Below the pieces are notes generated by a model. That model did not search any database. It saw nothing but the letters and a program-made list of their open reading frames with translations, and was not told the DNA's origin. The translations under genes and the position numbers were made by a program. From assembly GCA_015680685.1 (NCBI GenBank), contig MNCI01026476.1, positions 6,789-40,767 on the forward strand: a stretch of DNA of 33,979 bases, in the 5' to 3' direction. The stretch comes from Gnetum montanum. Its lineage: Eukaryota; Streptophyta; Gnetopsida; Gnetales; Gnetaceae. Positions 10,370 to 21,016 of the stretch are shown here, in pieces; the first letter of the stretch is position 1, and each line of letters begins with the position of its first letter.

Positions 10370-11916
10370 TCATGCTACAAGCATACTTATTGAACTACAT
10401 ATAATTATGTAAAAATGACCACTATTGAAGCCTCCAAAATGATATATGCCAAAAGAGAAAACAATTACAATGAAAAAGTATGTCCAAAGATGATCCCAAC
10501 CAGAATTTCACCTCAATTAAACTCCTAGAAGCAAAGTTATATTCATTTAAAATTTGATTAATAAAATAATAAATAATAATATTTAATTATAGCTAATGAT
10601 AATCGAAATTTCCATGCAACAATAGGTTCATAAAATATAATATTTCAAGCATGCTAGTCCCATCAACATCACATCTAATATTCCACAAGTCTATATCATT
10701 TCATATATCACATATTTATTCATAAACAATTTGCAATCAAAATCATAAAATTTTGGGAAATTTGCAATATAATAGGTCCAAATTCAATCTTTCAACTATC
10801 TACCTCACATGTCAACATTGCATAATCATATACACTAATCTATCATAAGGATATAGGGGAAAGTAAAACAAACCACTAATTATAATTGTCAAAGCAGAAT
10901 GTCCAAAATAAGCATAAAATCCTCAAAAACCCATTAAAACTCTATTTTGCTTCAAACAAGATTTTTATCCATGTAAATATGACTATAGTAAATCCAAATC
11001 TAATTCCATAGCAAGAAAAATCCTTTTACAAAGCTAAAATTTTGAAAAAAAATAGAAAAATTTGGAAGAAAATTGAAGAAACGGGAAGGAATCCACTCAT
11101 AATCAGTTTCTTTTTCAATGAAAACAAAAAATCCAAATTCTTATGGTACGCAATGTAAGAGGAAATGGCAAAAATAAAAGAAATATGGTGATGTTTTTTT
11201 TACTTATACACAATGTATATTGCATATGCATTATACTTCAAAGTTATTTTATTTGTTATGCACATCATGTGCCATGGGAAAATTGATTTATTATTACTTT
11301 TTGAATTTTTTAAAAGGAAATATTTTCATAAGTCTTTTTTTTTTCTCAACTAATGCCCTCTGCTTTCAATAGGTATAACAAATACACTAGGGCCCTAAAT
11401 TAAAATGTATTTCAACCTACAAGATCCATATCAAATGCTCTACACATGCTAAAATCACATTCAAATATCACACAACATAGTGCTAAAACTCAAATGCATA
11501 AATACCAAAATCACACATAAAGAATAAATGCACATCAAATAGCTACTCTTGTATGCTAATTTAACATCCTTGCCAGCCATATCATGTGTCTAACACATCA
11601 CACAGGGCTAGTGTACATAATAATGTTATTTAAACAAGTAAAAACATCATAATCATAACTTATAAAGTGTAATTATAATAAACTAACTTGTCCCTAATAA
11701 CCCGTCAAGACCACATTAATGTCTATTTTCTCATTACTTTCTTTACCACTTTCTAATCTCTTTCTACAATTGAGTCATTCAATTTTTATCATTTTTTTCT
11801 ATTTAATTAATTCTTATGTTGAGGAATGATATCTTGGATGAATGAAAGATATTAAATATCATGTCTAGTTTCTTGGATGAAGGGATGATAAGTGATAATG
11901 ATTGATATTAGAATGG
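10370..11916 (+). repeat. Left arm of a large diverged inverted repeat (probable LTR of a Tat-like element)
   Basis: Blocks here recur as reverse complements in 27695-29445, in mirrored order. ACATATAATTATG near 10397 pairs with 29410. CACCTCAATTAAACTCCTAG near 10510 pairs with about 29285. CATATGCATTATACTTCAAAG near 11222 pairs with 28575-28605. ATCCTTGCCAGCC near 11567 pairs with about 28235. GGGATGATAAGTGAT near 11882 pairs with 27755-27770. The right copy directly follows (minus strand) a Tat-like integrase, so the arm is probably LTR sequence of that element type. LTR termini are not resolved. Confidence 0.65.
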
Positions 11917-11945
11917 TGATTCATGAGTCATGGTTTCTTGGGTTT

Positions 11946-12045
11946 CGTCGATGAGGCCTTGTCAACGTGACCTCATTGATGCAACCTTGATGTAGCCATG
12001 TCGATGTGAGATTTGATGTGTTGATGTGGCCTCGTTGATATAGTA
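11946..12045 (+). promoter_or_regulatory. U3 repeat array of LTR B (GTYGATG-type units)
   Basis: Seven loosely repeated units follow each other: GTCGATGAGGCC, GTCAACGTGACC, ATTGATGCAACC, CTTGATGTAGCC, GTCGATGTGAG, GTTGATGTGGCC and GTTGATATAG. The position matches the CGATATCG array of LTR A, but the core differs. A clear TATA box is not preserved; GATATAGTATC near 12035 is the nearest candidate. Confidence 0.5.
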
Positions 12046-12235
12046 TCTATTTTCACTTATGAATATGCACTTACCCACCGTGTTTATGGCATCCTTGGTC
12101 ATAGTTGTAGTGGAGCTCTTGTATTTTTCTTGCTTGAAAGTTAGAATATTTTTCTAACTACCCACAGAAGGAGTCAAAGAGTGTATGGATCTTTATTCAA
12201 ACACTATTGTACATGAGCATGGAATTGTGTGTAGC

Positions 12236-12241
12236 AATAAA
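12236..12241 (+). terminator. Poly(A) signal AATAAA in LTR B
   Basis: The context GTAGCAATAAAGATGAAAT matches LTR A around 4552 and lies at the corresponding position in the LTR. Confidence 0.55.
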
Positions 12242-12815
12242 GATGAAATTTTTGATAAACCTTGCAACACCTTGAAATAGATTAATTATTTATTTATGAA
12301 TTTAATGTTTTATGAAATTTTGTTTAATACTTTAAGTAATTAAGTGATCAATTAAGCTAAATTAAATAATGATTAATTAAGCACATAAGTATGACCACTA
12401 CAAGCATACACTTGGCGCTTGGTAACACCAATAACGCTTAATGTTTGGTAACCCAGTAGCATTAAACATGTTCAAGATGTGTACAACCAATGGGAATGAT
12501 GCTTATGTTAGGATTAGCTAAATGTTAACTAGTTAGATTAAATTAGCAATTGAATTATTTTATTCATTATTCTTTATTCTTAGGTGACCTAAAACATAAA
12601 ACAGAACAATGATAAAAATCATATTCCTTAGTTTCACTTAACCATACCTTTGCATTTCATAAGTTTACTTTGTCAACAATGATTACAATGGTTAGTTTTA
12701 CTTCCCAAATACTAGTGTACTTAAAAGACTAGAAGTCCATAGAATTTTATTGGATTACATGTGAACGCTTAGTGATTCATATGATTGGGTGTAGGGTCTA
12801 CTTGCCACTCATCAT

Positions 12816-12833
12816 TGGTGTCATTTTCAAATA
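12816..12833 (+). promoter_or_regulatory. Primer-binding site of element B, eroded tRNA-Asp type
   Basis: TGGTGTCATTTTCAAATA begins one base after the LTR end. Compared with the tRNA-Asp primer site common in Athila elements (TGGCGCCGTTGCCGGGGA, recalled), all but two of the differences are C-to-T or G-to-A transitions. That is what decay of a methylated site would give. Confidence 0.55.
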
Positions 12834-13529
12834 CTTGTACTTTGATACGTGCACTATCTAGAACTTAGTGAATATTATTTAAGATCATTGGAACAAATCC
12901 TAAGGTCACAATGATTCAAAAAAAGTAATAATTATAATTGTAATTTAAGCACACTAAATTTTTCTTTAATGCAAAATGTCTTCTTCTCACATGCATGATG
13001 AATCAAAACCACCAATGCCCTAAGAATACAAAGTGGTATACACTCATCTAGATGAGTTTGTACTTGATTTCATCTTCATCCTACATTAAGATGAATAGCT
13101 GCGGTGGAGAGATATGAAGGGAAATGTTGTGTTGCCTCTTAACTAATCCATTCCTTGGATATTTCTTTAAATACTTAAGAGTTTGGACATCCAGGATCTC
13201 CATGATAAATATGTTATGCATAAGCATGCCTGTTAGGACTATTGTCCCACAAAAACACAACACAAATGAGATCAGCACCAAGAGAAGCACCATGAAGCTA
13301 CGAAGGAAAAATGGTTTACGAATACCTTGTTCCTATTGAACCAAATCAATATGAAGGATACTCTCTCTAGGAGTTCTCAACATGAAGATTCTCCACCTCT
13401 TGACTCTAATGAAGTGGGCTTGAACCTAAATTTTCAATCCACTATTAATAATCTGGATATAGAAAAAGTGGAAGTCAAGGCAAGGGCTCAAGCAAGCATT
13501 GTGATGACAATAAACCTAATGATCATGGA
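12834..13529 (+). other. Leader and unresolved start of gag in element B
   Basis: An ATG at 12978 (ATGTCTTCTTCTCACATG) could be the old gag start, but stops and shifts follow at once. No recognisable domain appears before about 13530. Confidence 0.35.
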
Positions 13530-14760
13530 TGAGACAAGAAAAGAGGAGGTGGTAGACACCATGGTGGTGGAAATACTCCTCCTTCTTCATCCTCTCCATC
13601 TGCATCATCTTCTTCCTTTTTTGATTCTACCTAACACTATAGAGGACGAAACCATGATGAAGGTGAATGGTGGGATAATGATCGTAGGCCCCATCATGAA
13701 TGAAGGTGTAGCAGAGGACATCATAGGCATCATCGAAATCATGATAATGATGAACCTTGAATGACAACTCAAAGCATGCCAAACATTGTAGAGGTAGTCA
13801 GAATTCCAACGAGGCATCTGAAAGATAGCATAATCAAAAGATTGGATATGAACAATATCCCCAGATTTGAGGGGGGATATAACTTAGATCCACAAACCCA
13901 TCCTCAAGCATTTCATGATGCCTATGCCTTGTAGAATATAGAAAATGATTGGCATAAACTTAAGCTATTTTTCAAGAAATCCATAAAAGAACCAGAAAGT
14001 TGGTACTACTCCTTAGAGCTAGAATTAATTTGTAGATGGAGTACAATGCTTAAGCTATTCAATGATATATATTACATGTACTCCAAAATGTCTAATTTGA
14101 GAAATCAAATCTAACTCTAGCAACAAGAAAAAAATGAAACCTTGGATGTAGCCATGGGTAGGTATTATTCCCTTTTGCATAAATTTCCTAGCCATGGTTA
14201 ATCTCAATGGAAGTAGCTTCACCATATCATAGATGGGCTCCAATCAAAAATGAGAAGAACTCTTGGGGTCTATGCCCAAGGAAGAATGTAAAAATTAAGA
14301 GCCCATCAAATTCAAAGGCTAATTAAGTAGGTTGCAAAAGAAGAAGGTGAGTTAAGAAAATAAGAAAGTGGTAAGGAGTATAATCAAGATCCTTCCATCA
14401 GAAACAGGGAGGTTTTATTTTGTGATAGTGAGGAAAAGTCACTACTTGACAAAGTGATGTAGCAAAAAACCTTGCCAATTCAAAAATTTGTATCTAAAAT
14501 TTCAGCTAAAGTTGAAAAAATGTGGAAATCTTTGGATGAAAAATTTTAAACTTTGAAAATTGCAAAAGAATCCAAAGAGGAAGGTAGTGGTCATGACTGT
14601 AAGAGAAGGAAGGAAGCTGAATGTGCCTACGAAAGGGATAAGGGCAAAGCTGCTATAGTATAAGAGGTTGTAAAGTTTATATTAAATGATGGTGGTGGAT
14701 GTGAAATCTACTAATATGAATATCCCAAGGGATGTTGTCATGTTATGTTACACTTATAGG
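13530..14760 (+). pseudogene. gag: gag of element B (capsid region), decayed
   Basis: A low-complexity Gly/Ser/His/Arg-rich N-terminal part (about 13550-13760, with GGGNTPPSSSSPSASSSS and HRHHRNHDNDEP) is followed by the capsid core. NIPRFEGGYNLDPQTHPQAF is at about 13852-13910, then WHKLKLFFKKSIKEPESWYY, QQEKNETLDVAMGRYYSLLH near 14120-14180, and IIDGLQSKMRRTLGVYAQGR near 14227-14286. These match the plant Ty3/gypsy gag order, in which QAFHDA-type, KLF..SL.G.A..W and LKQEKNETV blocks assemble the capsid shell. Several in-frame stops and at least one shift are present. No intact CCHC zinc knuckle was found. Confidence 0.7.
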
Positions 14761-15529
14761 AATCTAGGATGTATGCTTTGAATCCTAGACTGGCACAAAG
14801 GCAAGCACCCAAAAGGTTGCCCTATCCTCAAGGAAACCCAAGGCAGTTCCACTAGCAACAATAAGCTTAATATCCAAATGGAGCTCCACCACAATCATAT
14901 CAGTACTACTATTAGTGGTAACACCCATGGTCATGGGGGATGTCACCACTAAGGAAATAGTACCATTACAAGAAACCAAATTCATATGGATACTATGTTT
15001 AGCAACCCATGTCTCTACATGACTCTTCCAATCATGTTTCTTTTTAGCATCACTACTACCCTCCAAAGTATTGCAAAAATCATTCTCCATCTCCTAGAGG
15101 AAAATTCCCATATCCTTATCATCCTTCTCATCCTTTAGTACATGTTCCTCCACCCTTAACCTAATTACCTTTTGCTCCATTCATGCAAGGTGAAATTCCT
15201 ATGTAGCCACAAAAACATAACACTACTAGGGTTGTTAACTTATAACTGGCTCCTCACCAGATTGTTTTGGAACCTAGATCTAGTAAAAAATCATGCTTTC
15301 AAACCAATAGCCCTATAAAGCATTCATCAATTTATGTATCTGGTCATCCTATATCTCCCTCATCCTCTACATCCATTCCTTGCAAGAGTTCTTCAAACAA
15401 AATAACTCCCAAGGTCCACATGGTCATGTTAACCGATGTTGTATTTGATTGGATCAAGGCTAGCAACCTTTCCATGAAAAGAGTTGACCCTGGAAGTTCT
15501 CTTGTCTACTTGAAAATTACAAGAAATTA
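14761..15529 (+). pseudogene. gag C-terminal / linker region of element B
   Basis: The plus strand reads as a Pro/Gln/Tyr/His-rich linker, for example RLPYPQGNPRQF near 14815 and HYYPPKYCKNHSPSPRGKFP near 15048. A Ser/Pro-rich stretch follows near 15340-15400, leading into the protease. This composition is usual between capsid and protease in plant gypsy polyproteins. Stops are frequent and no catalytic motif is present. Confidence 0.45.
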
Positions 15530-15850
15530 GCCATGAAAAGCTCTTCTTGATTCAATTTTTTTGTTTAATATGATTTTTCATGAAATTTACAATGCCTAGA
15601 ATTAGCCTCCTCTCAAGAAGAGCAATATCCATTTAGAATTGGAAGATCAGTCCATCATTGTTCCCTTGGGATTAGTGGAGAACATTGTGACCACTATCTG
15701 TGGGTGATTGTATCCTATCGATTTCTTGATTATTAAAGTTAATAATTACAAGGGTAATTTTCCAATCATCATTTGAAGGGCTTGGTTGAGCACTGTTGAT
15801 GTGTGAATGGGCATTAGAGATCCTTCCCTAGAGATTTCCAAAAAAAAGCA
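15530..15850 (+). pseudogene. Aspartic protease of element B, decayed
   Basis: KALLDSIFLFNMI near 15537 corresponds to the active-site loop VDSGSSxNxL, with the Gly of the Asp-Ser/Thr-Gly triad changed to Ile. Downstream, LELEDQSIIVPLGLVENIV and LYPIDFLIIKVNNY match the flap and following strand. NFPIIIGRAWLSTVD near 15761 matches the conserved ILGRPWLxT block. The protease would cleave the gag-pol polyprotein inside the particle. It is dead by the triad change and by stops. Confidence 0.7.
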
Positions 15851-16066
15851 TTAAGAAAGATTGAGAAGAAGAGAGTTCCATGTGTCACGTACATTGATAC
15901 CTAATGCAACTGTGTGTAGAAACTCTGGTCTATCAAAACCACATTAATCAAAGCATGCAGACAATGTGTAGATGAATCTAAAATCCAAAAGTGCTTGTAT
16001 GCAATAGCCACAAGATAGAAGGGCATCCAATGGCTAATATCTAATTCTGAAAGTAGCACACTTTGC

Positions 16067-17690
16067 ATGGAACCTACTGAGAGCCTAACTTCTACCTATA
16101 TTGAAGGCATGGATGAAGTAGAGCAAGCTCATCACCAACTCTTTGATGATAAATTTGATGATACAAATTGGGAAGAGTTGGAAATCCCTAAAAATTTTAA
16201 ATATGAGCCTTTAGAGTTGAAAACTCTACCTACTAGCATGGAATATGCATTTATGAAAAATGTCAAGCTAGTGATAATCAATGTCAACCTTACTCCTAAG
16301 TAGAAATGATTATTGTTGAATGTGGTTAAAAAATGGTCAACAGCCTTTACTTGGTCATATTCTAAACTCATTGGGATTGATCCTAGGATATGCCAGCCTC
16401 ACATCTATATTAATCCTTCCATAAAGTTAAAGAGGTAGGTGTAGTAGCAACTAAACTCCAAATTGAAGCAAATCGTCAAAGAGGAAATTAAACAACTCCT
16501 TCAAGCAGGCTTCATTTATCCAATTATAGATAGCAAGTAGGTTAGTCCACTTGTGATTGTGCCAAAGAAGGTGACAAGTGGAGGGTGTGTATTAATTTTA
16601 GGTTGTTGAACATGACAATGTTCAAGGATTATTTTTCATTATCATTTGTGGACTAGGTGCTGGACATAATCTTTAGGCTTTGTTATTATAGCCTTCTAAA
16701 TGGTTATAATGGCTATAAGCAAATTCAAATCACACTAGAGGATCAGGCCAAAACTACATTCACAAGTCCATGAGGGACTTTTGCATATTGAAAGATGTCA
16801 TTTGGTCTATGCAATGCCCCTATAACTTTCTAATGCCTTGTCCTAAGCATTTTTCAGTAGCAGATTAGTAGCAGGGTGGAAGTTTTCATAGATGACTTTT
16901 CCACCTATGGCACTACATTTGAGTAGGCCTTGGACCACCTTGAGAAAGTGCTTCAAAGATGTGTGGAGATTAATATTTGGCTCAATTGGAAAAAAAAGCC
17001 ATCTCATGATCTAGGAGGGTATTGTGTTAGGGCATAGAATTTCTCAAGTAGTGATTGAGATAGACCCTAAAAAGATTAGGATCATCTAAGGAATTACCCA
17101 CAAACCAAAAACTACTAAAGATGTTTAGTCATTTCTTAGACACATTGATTACCACTAGTGATTCATAGAGAATTTCTCTAAATTCATGAAATCATTGGTC
17201 AAGTTGACAAAGAAATATGCTCTAATCATATGGACCAAGAAATGCAAAAAGGCATTCTAGGAGCTTAAGGAGAAGATTGTAGAGACTCTAATTCTACGAG
17301 CACCTGATTGATCTTGACCATTTCACATAATGATAGATGCATCAAATTATGGCTTTGGAGATATGCTTATGCAATTGGATTATCAGAAACATCCATATTA
17401 CATCCACTATGCAAGCCAAATCATTAAGAGTATACAACTCAATTACACCACAATGAAGAGTTGATGACCATGGTGTATGCTTTGGAGAAGTTCAGGCACT
17501 ATGTGCTTGGACACAAGTTGTTTGTGTACACTAATTACAATTCCATTTTCTTCCTAATGAATAAAATACTGGTGAGCTCTCGTGTTATACAGTTTCTGGT
17601 GATCTTGTAAGAGTTCAATCTTACAATGGTAGATCGAAAGGGAACTAAGAATGTGATTGCTGATCACTTGTCTTAGTTACAATGGGACAA
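16067..17690 (+). pseudogene. pol: Reverse transcriptase and RNase H of element B, decayed
   Basis: The linker ELKTLPTSMEYAFMKNVK (16210-16263) precedes the RT. RT blocks in order are AGFIYPIIDSK.VSPLVIVPKK near 16505-16570, KQIQITLEDQAKTTFTSP near 16720, MSFGLCNAPITF near 16797 and the catalytic VFIDDFS at 16882-16902, with both Asp retained. RNase H follows: MIDASNYGFGDMLMQLD near 17330-17380 and ALEKFRHYVLGHKLFVYTN near 17483-17540, ending around KGTKNVIADHLS near 17640-17675. The frame changes between 16300 and 16880, so at least one indel is present, plus many stops. The arrangement PR-RT-RH-IN defines Ty3/gypsy. Confidence 0.82.
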
Positions 17691-17859
17691 CAAAGAGGGT
17701 GAGAGTCTGATTTTTGATCAATTTTTTGATGAACTCCTCTTTTTCTATGTAATAAATAAACAAGTTTCTACTAAACCAAAATGGTACGATGGAATCTACA
17801 CTTATCTTCTCACTCAGGAGATGCCACAAGACCTAGAACTCTATAAGAAACAACAATTT

Positions 17860-18990
17860 CTTCATTAGGCAAAATGTTTCATGGATATTAATGAAAAATT
17901 TTACAAGGTGTGCATTGATGGAATGGTTTGTTGGTGTGTTCCTAATGCTACTTAACTACACATGCTCCAAGACACTCATGAGGGTCCTTGTGAGGACCAC
18001 TATGTAGGAAGATGCATTACCATAAGATCCTAATGGTAGGGTATTATTGGCCAACAATATTCAGGGATCCACTCTTGTGAATGCTATCAACAAGATGGTG
18101 GGATGAACACTCAAATGAAGGGGCCTCAATAGTAGATCCAACCACTGGAATCATTTAACATCTAGGGCATAGACTTCATGGGTCCCATCATGCCAATATC
18201 AAATGAAAATGCATATATAATAGTGGCTTTTTACTATTGTACCAAATGGGTAGAAGTAGTAGTTATCACCAACTATACATCTTCCATTGCTACTCCATTT
18301 ATAAAAAAAATGTTGTAAATAGGTTTGGAGTGCCATGTGCACTAATTTCTAACAATGGTACTCATTTTAAAAGTTCTACTTTTCACAAGCTCATACAACG
18401 CTTTGGGGTTGAACATAAACTAACACCCTATCATCCCCAAACCAATGGTTAAGCAAAGGTTACTAATAAGGAGATCATGAAAATCTTAAAAAGAATAATT
18501 AGCAAATCTAGGAGTGACTAGAGCACAAAACTCAACAATGTCCTTTGGGAATACCATTCAACATGGAAATTTGTTAAAGGCTACTCTTCCTATGAGCTGT
18601 TGTATGAAAAATTTCCAACTCTTCCAATTCAATCTAAACTGTGTACACTTTCAACAACTTGTGACTTGGACCTTCAATTGAGCCTAGCACAAGAAAAGAG
18701 ATTGATCAACCTTAATGTGCTATATGAAAATTGATTATTAGCCCTTTCGTTAAATGAAATGCATAAGACATTCAACAAAAAATGCCATGACCTTAAAATA
18801 TAGAAGGTAAAATTTCAAACTAGAGATAAGGTCCTCTACTAGAACCCTCAATGAACTAAGTTCCAAACATTTTGGGAAGGACCTTACATCATTTAAGAAA
18901 CCCTTCCTTCAGGGGCCATGTTAATTTACAAACCTGAGAGCCCAAACAAGCAATAGTTGATCAACACATAACAACTAAAATCTTTCCATG
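17860..18990 (+). pseudogene. Integrase of element B, catalytic residues mutated
   Basis: Remnants of the N-terminal zinc domain (DTHEGPCEDHYVGR near 17971) lead to the DDE core. The first Asp is kept in GIDFMGPI (Asp codon 18172-18174). The second lies in ALISNNGTHF, where SDNG would be expected, so Asp is now Asn (18351-18353). The Glu expected after HPQTNGQ is Lys (18456-18458), with a stop just before it. The frame shifts between the first and second sites. The C-terminal part continues through ILKRIISKSRSD and FQTRDKVLY to FWEGPYII near 18870, matching the usual end of gypsy integrases. It would insert the element into chromosomes but cannot act in this state. Confidence 0.82.
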
Positions 18991-19073
18991 AGTTCAAGCA
19001 ACTAGTGAAATCAATGCCTCATCAAATTGACAACCATGCTCAATCTTTTAGATCTCCTCCTTTCAACTCAATT

Positions 19074-19081
19074 GTGGGGGA
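19074..19081 (+). promoter_or_regulatory. Polypurine-like tract just after pol in element B
   Basis: GTGGGGGA in AATTGTGGGGGATATGG resembles the tract before LTR A (GTCGTGGGGGTATGATAAG), but lies directly after integrase and some 2 kb before the extra ORF. It may be a second, internal plus-strand primer or a relic of an ancestral LTR boundary. Confidence 0.4.
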
Positions 19082-19089
19082 TATGGCCA

Positions 19090-20454
19090 TCCATGGTAAT
19101 CATTAAAACAACTTTTAGCTTTTCTACTTTTTTTAACACCTTTGTTTTACACTTTGTTAATTTTTTCAAATTTTTATTTTACAACATTGTTAGTATATTT
19201 TATTTTTCTTGAATATTTTACAATTTCTTTTATATTTTCCTTTATTTTGGTGTGAATTTTCCTTGCTTTCTACTAAAATTTCTTTATTGTTAATAGGACT
19301 TAGTGTTGTTGTAGCTATTTAATAATGGTGATTTGTACCTAATGTCTTTGATTGCTAATGTCCAGTTTCTATTTTTGAATTTTAATGACTAATGACTAAG
19401 ACAAGTTTCTTTTTCATGGAATAGGCAGGGAGTCCACAGTATCTACCCATTTACCAACTTTATGATATTCCTATTTTTGGAAGTTTGAGGTTCCTTTTTC
19501 ATTACTCTTTATGCCTCTCTACCTGAGTGCATGTGTGTTTTCATGGATTTCTTACCATTTTGTGTCAACAAATAATCGAAAGTTGAATAAGTCTTTGCAA
19601 GGCATGGTTCCCATCCAAAAATCTAAAAAAAACATGCTAGAAATTCAAAGCACATCTTGTAGACAAAATAATAGGCTATAAGCACTAGTTATCGGACTAG
19701 AAAGACATATTACTCATGCCTGAAGGTCTCCTCTAACAAAGGCCCTTTCTCACTTCCTACTTCTCTTTTCTTCTCTACAAAGAAATGGAGGTTATCTATG
19801 GGATCATTCTTGTGTCTTAAGGAGTTGAACTAGTCCTAGAGTGGCAATGCAAAGTCACTAAAAGTGGTTGTTTTTTATTTGGACTAAGGATGGACTTTAT
19901 CGAGTCATTTAACCATAGAATTCACAAGGGACTTCATGTGACCATGATTAGAAATTCCATTCAACTTCTTCTCTCATCCATCAATGTTTTTTATAACTCA
20001 CCTCATTGCTGGTTTTCATGTTTCACTTAATGTCTTATTTTGATGTGTTAAAATTTTTAAATGGATTCTTCTAGATTTGGTGCTTAACTTTTCGTAATCA
20101 TTAATCAACTATGAGATCCACAAACTCCTTAATTAAGGTTATGCAAGGGCATAAAAAAAAAAGGGCATGAGCCTACTATGGGGAGAACCCACTTGCATGT
20201 TTCTTGGTTGGGCTAGTTAAGTGCCTTATCCTTAAGCATTTTTGCAATCAAATCATCTACATTCCCCATCGGTTGCATCCAACTATGTGCTCCATAAGGC
20301 ATTTTTTTCTGAAAAATTTGCATTATCTAATCAATCTCCATATTTTTTAAAATATCAAGCCCTCTTCATGCATCTCATTGTGTTCTTGGCTTCTTGGGAT
20401 TCCATTTGATTCCAATTTCACTAAAAAACTCCTTGTATTTTTTGGATTTTAACT
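19090..20454 (+). other. Post-pol spacer of element B
   Basis: Non-coding, T-rich at its start. A block at 19690-19730 (ACTAGAAAGACATATTACTC, then ATGCCTGAAGG) matches, in reverse complement, the triple repeat of element C at 26988-27200. The block 20147-20195 (GGGCAT...TACTATGGGGAGAACCCAC) matches element A near 295-340. No gene found. Confidence 0.6.
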
Positions 20455-20568
20455 TGGTCAACTGTGGTCAGTAGCCATGTCGACTAGGCCTGCTCAACAT
20501 AGCTGAGCACATTGACTAGGGTTCATTAAGAAGGCCCAGTTGATGCATGGAAAAATTTTTATATATAA
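20455..20568 (+). promoter_or_regulatory. Internal promoter-like block of element B
   Basis: Repeated units GTCAACTGTGG, GTCGACTAGGCC, CTCAACATAGC, ATTGACTAGGG and GTTGATGCATGG are followed by TATATATAA at 20560-20568, about 450 bases before the extra ORF. The cores resemble this element's own LTR array (GTCGATGAGGCC, GTTGATGTGGCC), not the CGATATCG cores of A. The position matches the internal block of A. Promoter activity is inferred. Confidence 0.45.
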
Positions 20569-21016
20569 CATCCATCACTTGGGAATTTTTTGCCATTTGC
20601 TTCAAATGTAAGGGGAGTTTTTGCAATTTTTAAAGCTCAAAACCTTCCAAAGCCTGTAACTTTCAAACCATTTGTCCAATTCACTCCATTCTTTAGTCTT
20701 GCAGCATCTAGACGTATGCTTTATGTTGCAGGAACCATAAACCTTAGGTTTTTAATAGAAATTTTTTTCCAAATTTCTCTAACTCCCCCATGGGTTTAAT
20801 GAATAAAATAATATTAAATCATCAATTTATAGAAGTTAAACCCTTTCGACATACTTTGGTGACCTATTTAATTAGATAATAAAAAAATAATATTAAAATA
20901 ATCAAACTGGTCATGATTACAACTTACCCAAGTGTAACTACCCCAAGAGATAATGTATTTCAAATGTTTTAAAGTTTCACATTAAATGCTAATCCTTGGT
21001 CATGTTATGATTATAG
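20569..21016 (+). other. Leader between internal promoter-like block and extra ORF in B
   Basis: No supported gene. A short open frame at 20590-20799 has no family counterpart in A and contains no recognisable domain. The end TGATTATAGATG matches the GATTGCAGATG context of the ORF start in A. Confidence 0.5.

Larger units (their letters stand above)
11917..12814 (+). mobile_element. 5' LTR of element B, about 898 bp
   Basis: The right end GCCACTCATCA at 12804-12814 is identical in form to the end of LTR A and is followed by a primer site. Internal words shared with LTR A include GTTAGAAT followed by a T-rich run, TCTTTATTC, GTGTAGCAATAAAGAT, CTTGGTAACCCAGTGGCG-like repeats near 12415-12465, and GATGTGTAC. 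The left end is placed at TGAT 11917 because similarity to the inverted-repeat arm stops there. That boundary is uncertain by some tens of bases. Confidence 0.7.

Noticed and set aside
13327-13764. Open frame of 145 codons in the gag region of B
   Set aside because: Its Met/Ile/Leu-rich second half is the shifted reading of a Gly/Ser/His/Arg-rich gag segment in another frame. Only the latter leads into the capsid core.
12815-18990. Integrated pararetrovirus (caulimovirid)
   Set aside because: LTRs, a tRNA-Asp-type primer site and an integrase after RNase H identify a Ty3/gypsy retrotransposon. No movement-protein region is present.
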